Assembly: GCA_013298595.1 (NCBI GenBank)
Contig: JAAFIG010000002.1
Span: forward strand, 62,001-126,000
Direction of reading: 5' to 3'
Length of the DNA stretch: 64,000 nucleotides
DNA from: Deinococcales bacterium
Lineage (GTDB): Bacteria > Deinococcota > Deinococci > Deinococcales > JAAFIG01
The position numbers were made by a program, and so were the translations under genes. A model generated the notes under the pieces. The model worked only from the letters and a program-made list of their open reading frames with translations, did not search any database and had not been told where the DNA came from. Positions within the stretch are counted from its first letter, which is position 1, and each line of letters begins with the position of its first letter. This document shows, piece after piece, positions 42,640 through 53,508 of this stretch.

Positions 42640-43560
42640 TTAATCACGTGGGTAAAGTAGTTTTGCAGTTGCAATCCATCCCTCACGGGCACTTGGATAC
42701 TTTGGAACCCAGCCAGTTGCAATGCAAAAGCGTTTGTTACTCACGCGTAATGACCATGTAAGTGACGTTGAACGATCACCAAGCAGTAATGCTGCTCGTC
42801 CAGGAACGCGTAACCAAGCTGTTTTACCAGCAGCGGCTGCAAGTGCATTGGCATATTCACGCTTTTGTAAAGGTTCATCATCAACGATATTGTACGTTCC
42901 CGCTGCTACATTTAAAGCTGCGACTACAGCTGTATCTGCGTCGCTCACGTGAATAGATGACACGTATCCGTTAGGCGATCCCATTTGTACACAGATATGA
43001 TGGCGAGCCAATGCCAAAAATTCTTCGCTGTGTTTTGCGCCCGGTCCGTAAAACCAACCAAACCGTAATACAACACCTATGCTTCCACTGGTTGTAAAAC
43101 GATTTGCATTTGCTTCGGCAGCCAGATTAGCTCGAGCCATTGGATACTGGTCCGTTGGCATAGCCTCGTCAATCCAAGCTGAACCATTATCTGGATAAAG
43201 CATGCTGACCGACTCTTGGATAACTCGAGTAACACCTGCGGCAAGGGCAGCATCTACGATGGCGGTTGAACCTTCGACTCGAACTTTTTCGTTTGCAACC
43301 CAAGCATTTGAATTCATAAACTGAGCTGTCGGTGGAATAGCAGAGGTTAAGTTGATAACTGCGTCTTGCCCTTTAAACACTTTGGTCAAGGCTGACCTGT
43401 CAAACACGGATACATTGACTGCTTTTGCGCCTTGAAGCTCGAGCATGGCGGCTTTTTCTGATGTTCGTGCCAGTGCAGTGACTGTATGCCCAGCATCAAT
43501 GAGTGCTTGAGTGGCATATTTACCACTTGCACCTGTGCCACCAGCAATGAATACCTTCAT
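42640..43560 (-). CDS. NAD(P)-binding epimerase/reductase-like protein
   Basis: 306 residues. MKVFIAGGTGASGKYATQALIDAG carries the GxxGxxG nucleotide-binding motif at the very N-terminus. It is followed by HTVTALAR and DAVINLTSAIPP, and an extended-SDR middle region where SVSMLYP and the later sequence do not show a clear YxxxK pair. The family covers NAD-dependent epimerases and NmrA-like regulators; the substrate is unknown. Alone on its strand, possible outside neighbour of the transposon-like cluster. Confidence 0.8.
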   Translation of the reverse strand: MKVFIAGGTGASGKYATQALIDAGHTVTALARTSEKAAMLELQGAKAVNVSVFDRSALTKVFKGQDAVINLTSAIPPTAQFMNSNAWVANEKVRVEGSTAIVDAALAAGVTRVIQESVSMLYPDNGSAWIDEAMPTDQYPMARANLAAEANANRFTTSGSIGVVLRFGWFYGPGAKHSEEFLALARHHICVQMGSPNGYVSSIHVSDADTAVVAALNVAAGTYNIVDDEPLQKREYANALAAAAGKTAWLRVPGRAALLLGDRSTSLTWSLRVSNKRFCIATGWVPKYPSAREGWIATAKLLYPRD

Positions 43561-43638
43561 TGTATTAAAGTAGCAGTGATAGCTTAGGATTTTGCCCTCA
43601 ACATGTTATTTTACTAAAAATGTGGAGCCAGATCAGTT

Positions 43639-44169
43639 TTATGGCTTTGGATGGATAATACGAGGAAGATTGTCTCGTCTCCAAGCATGATCATGTTCAA
43701 AGGTCGAACGCAACTTTTGCTGGCTGGCAAGCTCAAGGGCTGTAAATAAGATTGTTGCTTGTGGAAAACCTAGGCGTTTACCGATGTCAGAAAGTTCTGT
43801 TATCGAAAGCTCCAAAGATTCGTAATACTCGATTAATAAGTGCGAAAGTAAGTACGCAAATTGCGAACCAAAATCTTTTAATATCTGATCTTGTTCAAGT
43901 GCTAAGTAAACAAATTTTGCCTCGAGTGAATTTGATAAATACACATAGAAAAGGTTGGTGTGACTATCGCAAATCGGGGTGATTTCCCAACCTGCAAGAC
44001 ATTGGTATTTGTCAAAAATTTGGGGTAAATAATGATAAGCAGCATCGGGTGGTTGCAGGATATCGCCAAGACCCACAAAATTCTCGAGGTTATTGAATGC
44101 ACTAAGAAACTCGAGTGGTACGCCAGCGGCGAGTAGTTTGCTCATTCGGTGTTCGTTGCTTGTGATCAT
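43639..44169 (-). CDS. Hypothetical protein, SUKH/SMI1-like in character
   Basis: 176 residues if the ATG at 44169 is used; upstream TTG/GTG starts would add up to 14 residues and none has a strong ribosome site. GVPLEFLSAFNNLENFVGLGDIL near the N-terminus, then DSHTNLFYVYLSN, has the character of SMI1/KNR4 (SUKH) immunity-type proteins, but this is a weak impression. No signal or membrane segment. It is divergent from the ThuA-like gene. Confidence 0.55.
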   Translation of the reverse strand: MITSNEHRMSKLLAAGVPLEFLSAFNNLENFVGLGDILQPPDAAYHYLPQIFDKYQCLAGWEITPICDSHTNLFYVYLSNSLEAKFVYLALEQDQILKDFGSQFAYLLSHLLIEYYESLELSITELSDIGKRLGFPQATILFTALELASQQKLRSTFEHDHAWRRDNLPRIIHPKP

Positions 44170-44234
44170 AACGTTATCCACGAAAACAAAGTTGCTCGAG
44201 TGCCCTATCAACCGAGCTAAGGATAGAATATCGC

Positions 44235-44882
44235 ATGATGAAAAAAGTTTTATTTGTCTGGGGCGGTTGGGAAGGTCATGAACCTAAAGCTTGCACGGAT
44301 TTATTTGCTTTGCATCTTGGGCAACTGGGGTACGATGTGATTGTTTCAGATTCCCTAGATTCGTATTTGGATGCAGATTTGATGGCTTCGCTTGATTTGA
44401 TCGTGCAGTGTTACACAATGAGCCAAATAACCCCTGAGCAAGAACATGGTTTGCTCGAGACGATCAAAGCAGGTACGGGTTTTGCGGGTTGGCATGGTGG
44501 TATGATTGATGCGTTTCGCAACAGTACCGAGTACCAATTTATGGTGGGGGCACAGTGGGTGGCGCATCCTGGAAATATTATTGATTACACAGTGCAGATT
44601 ACCAAACCACTTGACCCAATTGTGGCTGGTTTAGCAGATTTTGCGATGCACTCCGAGCAGTATTTAATGCACATAGACCCAAGTCTCGAGGTGTTAGCCG
44701 CGACAACTTTTACTGCCGAGCATTGTGCTTGGATTGATGGTTTGGTCATGCCTGTTGCTTGGAAAAAACGTTGGGGGCAAGGCAAAGTTTTTGCTTGTGC
44801 CTTGGGGCATGTGCGTCAGGATTTTGATGTGCCAGAAGCTTTGGCAATTACTTTACGTGGGATGCAATGGGCGACGCGCTAA
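44235..44882 (+). CDS. ThuA-like protein
   Basis: 215 residues. AAGGA lies 11 bases before the first of two adjacent ATGs. [13 protein letters not shown], then ELL-like [15 protein letters not shown] and QWVAHPG, and the C-terminal [21 protein letters not shown], are characteristic of the ThuA (trehalose utilisation) family, a glutamine-amidotransferase-like fold. The biochemical role of the family is poorly defined but it usually accompanies sugar-uptake loci. The 3' end overlaps that of the minus-strand fusion gene by 35 bases. Confidence 0.85.
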   Translation: MMKKVLFVWGGWEGHEPKACTDLFALHLGQLGYDVIVSDSLDSYLDADLMASLDLIVQCYTMSQITPEQEHGLLETIKAGTGFAGWHGGMIDAFRNSTEYQFMVGAQWVAHPGNIIDYTVQITKPLDPIVAGLADFAMHSEQYLMHIDPSLEVLAATTFTAEHCAWIDGLVMPVAWKKRWGQGKVFACALGHVRQDFDVPEALAITLRGMQWATR

Positions 44883-47800
44883 GTTTTTCCACTGGTTGAG
44901 TTGGTGGTTTAGCCTCGAGAAACGGGCTTTCGATGTGCCGATAAGAAATACTGGCAGCAGTGTAGGCTAAGCCCAGTGCTAAACTGGCTAACCATAGAAA
45001 CTCGAGTGGATTTTGAATGCCTGCGTAACGAAAATTTTCGTTGTGTAAAAAATTAATCAGCTCGAGAATTGGGAAGTGCCAGATGTAAAGCCCAAAGGAT
45101 AATTTAGCTGTGAAACGCAAGAATGTATTGTCAAATAATTTACCGAGCACTCGAGAAAATGGCAGAGACACCAGCATAATGGCAATACAAATCGGGAACC
45201 AAGGGTAACGGTATGGTTGGGCTTGGAAACTCCCAGCGTATTCGTCTGTGCCTTTACCAAACCACATAATGGCAATCATTCCGATCAATCCAAGTAGTGC
45301 TAGTGCGTCAAAGGCTGTGCTGGGTTGGCGTTCGCGGCGTTGTCTGTCCACAATAAAACCAGCTGCCAGCACACCAATAATGTAATGGGCGAACATACCA
45401 ATAGCGTTGTAATTAGGCATCCATTGTTTTGCCCCACCAACTAAGCCATGATCCCAACCACGATTAACATTGTCTGGAACTAATCCCTCGAGAATCAGTT
45501 GGTTTGCCATCAGCACCACTGCCAGCACACAAAGCCAGAATTGCAGGGCAAAACGGAATCCTTTGGCTGGGTATTTAGCAAACATTAACCACATACCAAG
45601 TGGCATCAACATATAACAAAAGACTTCAAATCCGATGCTCCAGAGTGGTCCGTTCATTTCGACAGGAAACAGCGTGACATAATGAAAAGCACTGGTAAAG
45701 GTTGCTCCAGAGAGCAGACGAATCCAGACTTTTTCGCCTTCACGCACAAAATACAATGCCAGTAAAAAACAAACAAATAAACTAGCATAAAACCCAGGTA
45801 CAATTCGCACAGCGCGCCGCCGCACATACTCGAGCATATTAGGTAATGGTTGAGCCGCTAAGTAAGCTTTCCAAAACGGAATCGAAAGTAACATACCAGA
45901 TAAAACAAAAAAAGCACTCACGCCAGCGCTGCCTTGCTCGAGAAAACCATCAATGGCTTGTACAGTGCTGTTGGCATTGCTTGCGTCAAAGCGTTGCCAG
46001 AGATGATGCAAAATCACCATTAAACATGCAATGGCACGGACACCATCGGCACCACTGAGGGTATTACTAAGCGGTTGGGTTGCCACTCGAGGGCGTTGTT
46101 GCCAGTCCTGCCAGATTTTCAGCCACCAAGCTGGTTGGGGTTGCCGATTCTCGAGATTGAGAGCTAAACGAATTTGTCCAGCGCAAATCAAAAAAGCCAA
46201 CAATGGAATCAGGCTGGCAAGTGCCATACCAGTGGCATAGCCATTGCTATTTTTGGCTTGCATATACGATAAAATTTGTGAAACCATTTGTTGCTCGGGG
46301 GCTTTTAATAAAGCCAGTGCCACCGAATTATTATTCCAAACGGTGACAAAAGTAATTAAACCCAGTGTCGCCAGAGCTGGTCTGGCAATGGGTAACATGA
46401 TTTGCCAATAAATACGTAAATCTGTAGCACCATCTATCCGAGCCGCCTCGAGTAAGGATTTTGGTACAGCACTTTGCACGTATTGCCGAATTAAAAACAC
46501 ACCAAAAGCACTGACCATACCGGGTACCCAAACAGCTCGGGCTTGGTCTATCCAACCAAGAATTGCCATGTTAATAGCGGTTGGAATCAGATTCATTAAA
46601 CTTGGGAAAAGCATGATGCTCAGCACCACACCATATAAAAAAGCTTTATGACGAAACTCGAGTAAGGCAAAGGCAAATCCTGCTAGACTCGAGATGATTA
46701 CAGCGCCAATGGTGGCGAGACTGGCAATGTAGGTGCTATTCCAGATGTTGCGCCAAAAAGTGGGTTGTTCCTCGAGCAGCAAAGTATAATTAGCACTAAG
46801 TGAATTACCAAAACCAAGCCATTGCCCCGAGTAACTATTGGTGGCATTGAGTAGTAAATTCAGCATTGGTAAAATAGCAATGGCAAGTCCAACAAATAAA
46901 ATAAATTTCATTATAATTCGCCACAGACTCGAGAAGCGCAGGGGAGAGGTATCGGCTTCGTTTAAAGCAGTGGTCTCGAGAGTGGTGAAATTACGTCCAA
47001 CAAAGAAGTAGAAAATACCAACCAGCACAGCAATACCAGCGAAGAAAACCCAAGTTTGAGCACTGGCAAGTCCAAAATCGGTGTCCCAAAAAGCGGTGCG
47101 GATGATATAGGTTGGTAAATCTATGGTGCGAATATCGGATATTGGACCAAACCAAGTACCAACTGAAGTTTGTGTACCACGCAAAAAACTCATGGTAAAT
47201 GCCACAAAAATCATTGGGCGCATCATCGGTAAGGCAACATTCCAAAATAAACGCCAAAAATTTGCGCCGTCAAGTTGAGCCGCTTCGTATAAACTGCGAG
47301 GCACAATATTTAAGACCATTAAGTACAACAACACATTCCAGCCTGTGACATTCCATAATTGCGTAAAAGCAGCGGTAGCTTCGGAATAAAACCCTGCAAT
47401 TGAAGGAATACTCGAGCCAATGATTGGTAATGAACTAAGAAAATCGTTGATTTGAATGAGAAAAGACCACAAAGCTGCAAAAATCGAAGCGAGCACCGCT
47501 GTAGCTGCTAAACTCGATGTCATAAAAGGCACAAAGAGAATCGCTGCGATGCTGCCTTGTACGCGTTTAAAAGCAGTATGTAAACAAAAAGCTAAAGGTA
47601 TGGCGATCAGATGTTGACCAATGGCGGTAAATAAAGCTAAGCGCAATGAACGAAATAAACCTTGCCAGAAAATTGGGTCTTTGAGTGTGTAATCAAATGC
47701 CCATAAACCGTCAAAACGCATTTTGTTGATACCACTGGCAGGGTTCCATTCCATAAAAGAAACAAGCAGTGATAACCCAAGTGGGGCAAAAGCAAAGAGC

Positions 47801-47910
47801 ACCAATAAAGTAAAGAACGGAGCAATAAACCAATAAGCACTACTTGAACGCATTGGTGATGATTTTGATTGAACTCGAGAAGATTGTTTTGGTAATGGCT
47901 GGGTGGTCAT
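44848..47910 (-). CDS. Fusion: MalF-type permease, MalG-type permease, acyltransferase-3
   Basis: 1020 residues from the ATG at 47910 (AGGAG 7 bases upstream). Residues 20-310 are a MalF/UgpA-like permease with the ATPase-docking loop [20 protein letters not shown]. Residues 325-595 are a MalG/UgpE-like permease with [20 protein letters not shown]. Residues 625-1000 are an acyltransferase-3 (OafA-like) domain: [19 protein letters not shown] with its conserved His, [28 protein letters not shown] and [13 protein letters not shown]. The frame has no interruption. Ordinarily these are three polypeptides. Last gene of the xylan locus; it implies transport coupled to acylation, or simple gene fusion for stoichiometry. 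Confidence 0.9.
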   Translation of the reverse strand: MTTQPLPKQSSRVQSKSSPMRSSSAYWFIAPFFTLLVLFAFAPLGLSLLVSFMEWNPASGINKMRFDGLWAFDYTLKDPIFWQGLFRSLRLALFTAIGQHLIAIPLAFCLHTAFKRVQGSIAAILFVPFMTSSLAATAVLASIFAALWSFLIQINDFLSSLPIIGSSIPSIAGFYSEATAAFTQLWNVTGWNVLLYLMVLNIVPRSLYEAAQLDGANFWRLFWNVALPMMRPMIFVAFTMSFLRGTQTSVGTWFGPISDIRTIDLPTYIIRTAFWDTDFGLASAQTWVFFAGIAVLVGIFYFFVGRNFTTLETTALNEADTSPLRFSSLWRIIMKFILFVGLAIAILPMLNLLLNATNSYSGQWLGFGNSLSANYTLLLEEQPTFWRNIWNSTYIASLATIGAVIISSLAGFAFALLEFRHKAFLYGVVLSIMLFPSLMNLIPTAINMAILGWIDQARAVWVPGMVSAFGVFLIRQYVQSAVPKSLLEAARIDGATDLRIYWQIMLPIARPALATLGLITFVTVWNNNSVALALLKAPEQQMVSQILSYMQAKNSNGYATGMALASLIPLLAFLICAGQIRLALNLENRQPQPAWWLKIWQDWQQRPRVATQPLSNTLSGADGVRAIACLMVILHHLWQRFDASNANSTVQAIDGFLEQGSAGVSAFFVLSGMLLSIPFWKAYLAAQPLPNMLEYVRRRAVRIVPGFYASLFVCFLLALYFVREGEKVWIRLLSGATFTSAFHYVTLFPVEMNGPLWSIGFEVFCYMLMPLGMWLMFAKYPAKGFRFALQFWLCVLAVVLMANQLILEGLVPDNVNRGWDHGLVGGAKQWMPNYNAIGMFAHYIIGVLAAGFIVDRQRRERQPSTAFDALALLGLIGMIAIMWFGKGTDEYAGSFQAQPYRYPWFPICIAIMLVSLPFSRVLGKLFDNTFLRFTAKLSFGLYIWHFPILELINFLHNENFRYAGIQNPLEFLWLASLALGLAYTAASISYRHIESPFLEAKPPTQPVEKLSASPIASHVK

Positions 47911-47974
47911 AAGTACTCCTCGAGTTGAACACAAAACTTTTTAAACAGATACTTGGTAACTATCTGGTGCGATT

Positions 47975-49471
47975 TTATACGCCTGTTTGATTTGATGAAT
48001 TTGAAAAGCCTTTTACTGCTGCAAAACCATGCTTGAAATTGTCATAAGCTGCTTCTAAGGTACTATCTCGAGCAATTTCGACTAAAGCTGATTGTGGGGC
48101 TGTGGCTGCTAAGGCTGTGGCAACATTGGCATACAAACCAGCGCCAACCAATCCAAGAATGGCTGCCCCTCGAGCTGGACCTTCTTCGAGGGCTGGTTTT
48201 TCGAGCGGAACGCCTAAGGCATTACCAATAATTGCTTGCCAGAGGCTCGAGCGAGTACCACCGCCAACAGTTAAGAGTTTATTGGCTTTTGCAATCGGGT
48301 TCATCACTTCGAGGGTGTCGCGTAAACTAAAGGCAACCCCTTCAAGAATGGCTCGAGTCATATGCCCGCGAGTATGGGCAAGGCTTAACCCTAACCACGA
48401 GCCACGTAGATTTGGGTCGAGGTGTGGGCTGCGTTCACCTGCTAAGTATGGCATCCAGACCAAACCTTCCGAGCCACTCGCTACATTGCCAGCCTCGAGC
48501 ATTAATTCGTCAAAAGGGACATCTTTGGCAAGGGTATCGCGGAACCATTGCAAACTGCCAGCTGCACTAAGGGTGCAACCTAAAAAGAAATAGCCACCAT
48601 CGGCATGGCAAAATAAGTGCACACGTCCGTTGGGTTCAGCAATCGGTTGCTCGAGTGGTACAACAATCACACCACTTGTACCCAGTGAAACACTACCGAC
48701 CCCTGGTCTGGCACTGGAAACACCCAACCCAATTTGTGCACCAGCATTATCACCCGCTCCTGCCACCACAGGAATACCTGCGGGCAAGCCTGTCTCGAGC
48801 GCCCAAGTGTCCGATAAGCCACCAACAACACTATGTGAGGGTTGGACAGTTGGGAAAAGGCTCGAGTCGAGTTTAAGGGCACTCAGGATGTCTGTATCCC
48901 AAGTTCGTGAAGCCAAGTTCAAAGCACCAACACCACTGGCATCAGAAGGGTCGGCTGCAATCACACCCGTTAGAGCAAAATTGAGATAATCCTTAGGCAG
49001 TAAAACATGGCGAACTCGAGCGTACACATCGGGTTCGGCTTGGCGTAACCAAACCAACTTAGGCAATTGAAAACCGGTCACTGCTGGATTCCCTGTGCGT
49101 TGAATCAACTCGAGACGCGGAATGGCAGCCTCAATTTCAGTGCAAGCTGCGCCAGTTCGTTGATCGTTCCAAAGCGGGGCAGGGCGCAAAACATTCATCT
49201 TTGCATCCAAAAAAACTGCGCCGTGCATCTGTCCAGCCACACCAATAGCCACAACCTCAAACTTTCCCTCGAGTTGCGGTATTAACGTTTTAAGCGCAGA
49301 TTTTGTACCCTCAAGCCAATCAGTAGGATTTTGCTCAGTCCAACCCGGATGTGGCGTAAACAACGGATAAGACGCACTCGCTTCAGCCACACTCGAGCCA
49401 TCCTTGGTCACTGCCATGATTTTTACACCACTTGTACCAAGGTCAATACCAATTGAAACAGGTTTAGACAT
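47975..49471 (-). CDS. xylB: Xylulokinase
   Basis: 498 residues from the ATG at 49471, with AAAGG upstream. FGGY-kinase signatures: [17 protein letters not shown] (phosphate-1), [27 protein letters not shown], and in the second half [22 protein letters not shown] and [21 protein letters not shown]. It phosphorylates D-xylulose made by XylA, feeding the pentose phosphate pathway. 75 bases after xylA on the same strand. Confidence 0.95.
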   Translation of the reverse strand: MSKPVSIGIDLGTSGVKIMAVTKDGSSVAEASASYPLFTPHPGWTEQNPTDWLEGTKSALKTLIPQLEGKFEVVAIGVAGQMHGAVFLDAKMNVLRPAPLWNDQRTGAACTEIEAAIPRLELIQRTGNPAVTGFQLPKLVWLRQAEPDVYARVRHVLLPKDYLNFALTGVIAADPSDASGVGALNLASRTWDTDILSALKLDSSLFPTVQPSHSVVGGLSDTWALETGLPAGIPVVAGAGDNAGAQIGLGVSSARPGVGSVSLGTSGVIVVPLEQPIAEPNGRVHLFCHADGGYFFLGCTLSAAGSLQWFRDTLAKDVPFDELMLEAGNVASGSEGLVWMPYLAGERSPHLDPNLRGSWLGLSLAHTRGHMTRAILEGVAFSLRDTLEVMNPIAKANKLLTVGGGTRSSLWQAIIGNALGVPLEKPALEEGPARGAAILGLVGAGLYANVATALAATAPQSALVEIARDSTLEAAYDNFKHGFAAVKGFSNSSNQTGV

Positions 49472-49546
49472 AATGCCTTTCATGCAATTCTGCGTGGGCG
49501 AGGCATGCCTTGTCCCTACGGGTAGAATCAATAGGATGATAAATCT

Positions 49547-50707
49547 TTAACGAGTACCTAGCAAAACTTCCATCGTCAATTGATCTAAACGTTCCAAACC
49601 AGGTCCACGAGCACCTAGGGCAGCCCGATCAAAGGTGTGGGCTTTGAGGTTAGCAGCATTGTCGCGGCTAAACTTAGCCGTTAAACCAGAAACAATTGGG
49701 TCTTTGAAATGGTAATGCTCGAGTAAAGCTTTGATTTCGCTATCAGCATGAAATTGTTTGACTTTTTCTGCCAAAATTAAGTAGGTTCGCATGCAGCCTT
49801 TAGCAAAATCCCAGACTCCAGCTTCATCTTCGGTACGTAATGCGTGAGCATCGAAGTGTTTCATGCCTGTGTAACCTGTATCCTCGAGCAATTTGACCAG
49901 CAAAAAGGCTTGTTTAATGTTTTCTGCACCAAAGCGTAAATCCTGATCAAAACGACCCATTTTCTGATCGTTTAAGTCAATGTGGAACAGTTTTTTAGCA
50001 TCAATAGCTTGGGCAACTGCGTGCACAAAATTAAGACCTGCCATGGTTTCGTGGGCAACTTCTGGGTTTAAACCAAATAAATCTGGTTTATCAAGGGTGT
50101 AAATAAAGGCAAGAGCAGCACCAACCACTGGAAAGTAAATATCGCCACGAGGTTCGTTTGGTTTTGGCTCGAGTGCAAATTTATACCCATACTTTTGATC
50201 TTCGCTGTACTCAGCTAAGAAATTCATGGCTTCACGCATGTACTCGAGGGCATTGAGTGTATTGCTACCTGCGTCTACTTCTGCGCCTTCACGACCACCC
50301 CAGAAAACATAGGTTTTTGCACCAAGTTCGGCACCTAAATCCATAGCGTTCATGGCTTTTTGAATCGCATAACCACGAATCCGAGCATTCGCATTGGTAA
50401 ATGCACCATCTTTGAAGGCAGGGTCGCCGAACAGATTGGTGGTTGCCATTGGCACTTTCATCCCTGTTTCGGATAGGGCTTTTTTGAAATCACGCAGAAT
50501 TTGATCGCGTTCGCCTGAGGTTGCGTCAATTGGAATTAAATCGTTATCGTGCAAATTCACACCATATGCACCAAGCTTGGCGAGTTTATGAACAATATAC
50601 GGTGCGCTTAGTGGTTGACGAGTTGGATTACCAAATGGGTCGCGTCCGATATTGCCAACAGTCCAGAGTCCAAAAGTAAAGTGATGTTCAGGTTTTGCTT
50701 CGTACAT
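49547..50707 (-). CDS. xylA: Xylose isomerase, short (class I) type
   Basis: 386 residues, the length of the actinobacterial/Thermus class. [17 protein letters not shown] opens the TIM barrel; [11 protein letters not shown] carries the catalytic His; [36 protein letters not shown] (metal-binding Glu) and [22 protein letters not shown] follow. It converts D-xylose to D-xylulose with divalent metal. GGAGGC lies just before the ATG. It sits between the beta-xylosidase and xylB genes. Confidence 0.97.
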   Translation of the reverse strand: MYEAKPEHHFTFGLWTVGNIGRDPFGNPTRQPLSAPYIVHKLAKLGAYGVNLHDNDLIPIDATSGERDQILRDFKKALSETGMKVPMATTNLFGDPAFKDGAFTNANARIRGYAIQKAMNAMDLGAELGAKTYVFWGGREGAEVDAGSNTLNALEYMREAMNFLAEYSEDQKYGYKFALEPKPNEPRGDIYFPVVGAALAFIYTLDKPDLFGLNPEVAHETMAGLNFVHAVAQAIDAKKLFHIDLNDQKMGRFDQDLRFGAENIKQAFLLVKLLEDTGYTGMKHFDAHALRTEDEAGVWDFAKGCMRTYLILAEKVKQFHADSEIKALLEHYHFKDPIVSGLTAKFSRDNAANLKAHTFDRAALGARGPGLERLDQLTMEVLLGTR

Positions 50708-50774
50708 AGTGCCTCCAAATAGGTTTGAGCTTGCTCGAGGATACAGGATAATGTCATTGTTTGTTCACCCCAGT

Positions 50775-52400
50775 TTACGAAATTGGGGTGTACACAAACA
50801 AATCAAAATCGGCAGAAGCCTTAGTACCTGCTAAATCCTGAGCGCACAAGCCAATGAACGCACCTGTGAACGATAAACCATTGCAGTAATCATCGGAGAG
50901 TTTATAGGTTTCAAAATCGGCACCAATACGTTGCCATGTTGTGCCATCACTCGAGTATTCAAAATGAAAGTGGTGTTTTGCAAAAACAACTTTTAAGTGA
51001 ACACTCTGCCAACCTTCAATACCGATTTCTTGCTCGAGTGGTTCGCTGTAATTACCTGCATCGAGTACTAAGATACTCAGGGTTTTACCAAGTTTTTCAT
51101 CTCTCGAGACCCGCAAGTAAACCCAGTGTTTACTATCGTAAAAAGCCACCATACCAGCCATTTGTTGGAAGTGCTGCGGTTCAAACTCGAGTTTGGTACT
51201 GGCAGTGGCATGGAAATCTTGTAAACGCCGAGCAATCAGGCTTTGGTCGTGGTTGCTTGTTAGGCTTTCGCGTCCGTATAAGCGCAAAAACCCTGGGCGA
51301 TCAGTTAACGATAACCAACTGGAATCCACAGGGATACGTAAACTCTGCCAATCTAAACGCAGTTCGGGTTGGTCAAAATGATCTGTGGTTGGCTCGGTGC
51401 TCCACGGATGCGCCTCGAGTTTTGGTGCAGGAGCAAGGCGATGAGGTGTGTTACCGCCACCTTGCACATAGAGCCAATCATCATCATGCCACTCCATAGC
51501 TTGTAAACTGGTTTCCCGACCAAGTGGGCAATAACCGCGTTCAAGTCCTGCCTCGAGTGGTCTGCCACACAAATGCGCTAAGTACCATTCATCATTTTGG
51601 GTTTGCACAAGGCTGGCATGACCAGCTTTACGAATCTCGAGATGCGGATGCCCCCACGAACTTAACAACGGATTATTGGGATGAATTTCGTACTCACCAT
51701 CAAGGGTTCTCGAGCGTGCCAGCGAAGCTGCGTGCTCGTAGCTAGTGCCACCTTCAGCGGTTAAAAGGTAGTACCAACCATTGCGTTTATAAATATGTGG
51801 ACCTTCGACTAAACCAAGGGGGGTACCTAAGAAAATATTTTTAGTCTCACCCACCAGTTTTTGCTGTTTAGCATCGTATTCTTGTAGTAAAATTCCACTA
51901 AACTGATTTTTGCCAACTCGATGATCCCAAAGCATATTGACCAACCACTTACGACCATCGTCATCGTGAAATAAACTCGGATCAAAACCACTCGAGTTTA
52001 AATAAATTGGTTCTGACCATTCACCTTCGATATCGGTGGCTGTGACCAAATAATTATGCGAGTCCTTAAATGGACCCGAATTCCAAGTTCTCACATTGGT
52101 GTAAATCAAATGAAATTTTTCGCCATCATGGCTTAAACATGGTGCCCAAATCCCACAAGAATTAGGGTTACCTCGCATATCAAGTTGGCTCGAGCGGCGC
52201 AAAGGCGATTTTACGGTGCGCCAATGAATTAAATCGCGGCTATGATGAATCCGTACACCAGGAAACCACTCAAAAGTACTTGTAGCCAAGTAGTAATCGT
52301 TACCAACCCGCAGAATACTGGGGTCTGGATGAAAGCCTGTCAGCACTGGGTTGCTGATATGAGTCATGACAGAAGATGGTGGGTTAAGCAGTTGTGTCAT
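50775..52400 (-). CDS. xynB: GH43 beta-xylosidase
   Basis: 541 residues from the ATG at 52400 (GGAG 6 bases upstream); no signal peptide, so intracellular. The five-bladed propeller shows GFHPDPSILRVGNDYYLATSTFEWFPG (catalytic base Asp), SSGFDPSLFHDDDGRKWLVN (pKa-modulating Asp) and GLVEGPHIYKRNGWYYLLTAEGG (acid Glu). A C-terminal beta-sandwich (from about 330) is usual for this subfamily. It releases xylose (possibly arabinose) from imported oligosaccharides, directly before xylA/xylB. Confidence 0.93.
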   Translation of the reverse strand: MTQLLNPPSSVMTHISNPVLTGFHPDPSILRVGNDYYLATSTFEWFPGVRIHHSRDLIHWRTVKSPLRRSSQLDMRGNPNSCGIWAPCLSHDGEKFHLIYTNVRTWNSGPFKDSHNYLVTATDIEGEWSEPIYLNSSGFDPSLFHDDDGRKWLVNMLWDHRVGKNQFSGILLQEYDAKQQKLVGETKNIFLGTPLGLVEGPHIYKRNGWYYLLTAEGGTSYEHAASLARSRTLDGEYEIHPNNPLLSSWGHPHLEIRKAGHASLVQTQNDEWYLAHLCGRPLEAGLERGYCPLGRETSLQAMEWHDDDWLYVQGGGNTPHRLAPAPKLEAHPWSTEPTTDHFDQPELRLDWQSLRIPVDSSWLSLTDRPGFLRLYGRESLTSNHDQSLIARRLQDFHATASTKLEFEPQHFQQMAGMVAFYDSKHWVYLRVSRDEKLGKTLSILVLDAGNYSEPLEQEIGIEGWQSVHLKVVFAKHHFHFEYSSDGTTWQRIGADFETYKLSDDYCNGLSFTGAFIGLCAQDLAGTKASADFDLFVYTPIS

Positions 52401-52437
52401 GGGTTGCTCCGACGGGTTGGTATTCGCATGTTTTCTC

Positions 52438-53508
52438 CTATTGCTGTATTGTTCGTTTACCACGATTCATCATTAATTTTAATGAGCTTCGCATACGTTC
52501 CAAAGCGTCACTTAAATCAGCAATTTCATCATTTGAAGTAGCGGTTATAACTTGTTCAAGATCACCATCAGACATGGTGTTCGCTTGTTGGGTTAAACGA
52601 GTAATAGGTTGTACGATTCTCGAGATCAAACCAAATGCCAGCAGCGCTGTGATCACAATAGCAATTAGTACCGCCAGAATTGTTGGGATTAAAGTTCGTA
52701 ATAAGTCGGCTTGGGTTCGGTCTTGTTTTAAGCCCACAAATATTCTACCGCTACCAACTCCGTTACCAACCGAAACAATACCAACGGTGTAATCAACACC
52801 TTGGATGTTAAGTATGGCTGTTTGACTATTGCTTGAATCCCCAGCTCGCACATTAACCGAAAGTTTGCGTAGACGTTGATTAAGGTCTTGTTGTAATGCA
52901 GTTGTATCATCTTCTTGTAAACGACTTTCAAAAGCGATAATGCCACCTTGTGAAACACCAGCAAAAGCCACAGCGGGGATTTGTCTACCAAGTCCACGAA
53001 TGACACGTTTGACCTCTTTTAAGTCATCTGGTTCATCCAGAGCAAAATTAATAACTTCAGTAATCGCAATACCACCTGCAATAGATGCTGATAAAGCACG
53101 ATCACGTAATTGGGCATCGAAAATTCCAGGTAGTGTCCAGAGCAAATACCCAGCTAAAGCCAAACCAGCAATCAGCAGTGGTGCTAAAGCACTTAACAAA
53201 ATGCGTTGCCCCAAGCCTCGTCGAGCTTTACGTGGAGCAGCAATTTGACTACTACCAGCTTCAGCAACAGCTGCCATTGTTTCTGGGGCGCTGACAGAAA
53301 CACGCACACCCAAATCGCTCAAGGTTTTAGCCACTTGTTGGGCTTGGAATTCGTTTGGTGCTCGAGCAATGACAGAACCAGTTTGACGTTCGAGTAAAGC
53401 TTCAAGTTGTTGTACCGAAATACCCAGTTGTTTGGCAGCATTCAGGGCAATGCGATTACGCAGTGTCGGGTCTTGGATTGGTTCTTGTAAGTAAATGGTA
53501 AAAATCAT
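52438..53508 (-). CDS. HAMP-domain membrane protein
   Basis: 356 residues. Residues 1-95 are cytoplasmic with an odd helical part (RIALNAAKQLGISVQQLEALL). A membrane segment (ILLSALAPLLIAGLALAGYLLWTL) at about 105, an extracytoplasmic sensor of about 150 residues, a second membrane segment (ILAVLIAIVITALLAFGLI) and a HAMP domain (RIVQPITRLTQQANTMSDGDLEQVI, then DEIADLSDALERMRSSL) follow. It ends right after HAMP, without kinase or methyl-accepting domain. The start overlaps the DUF4388 gene by ATGA. Probably a signalling partner of that protein. Confidence 0.83.
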   Translation of the reverse strand: MIFTIYLQEPIQDPTLRNRIALNAAKQLGISVQQLEALLERQTGSVIARAPNEFQAQQVAKTLSDLGVRVSVSAPETMAAVAEAGSSQIAAPRKARRGLGQRILLSALAPLLIAGLALAGYLLWTLPGIFDAQLRDRALSASIAGGIAITEVINFALDEPDDLKEVKRVIRGLGRQIPAVAFAGVSQGGIIAFESRLQEDDTTALQQDLNQRLRKLSVNVRAGDSSNSQTAILNIQGVDYTVGIVSVGNGVGSGRIFVGLKQDRTQADLLRTLIPTILAVLIAIVITALLAFGLISRIVQPITRLTQQANTMSDGDLEQVITATSNDEIADLSDALERMRSSLKLMMNRGKRTIQQ

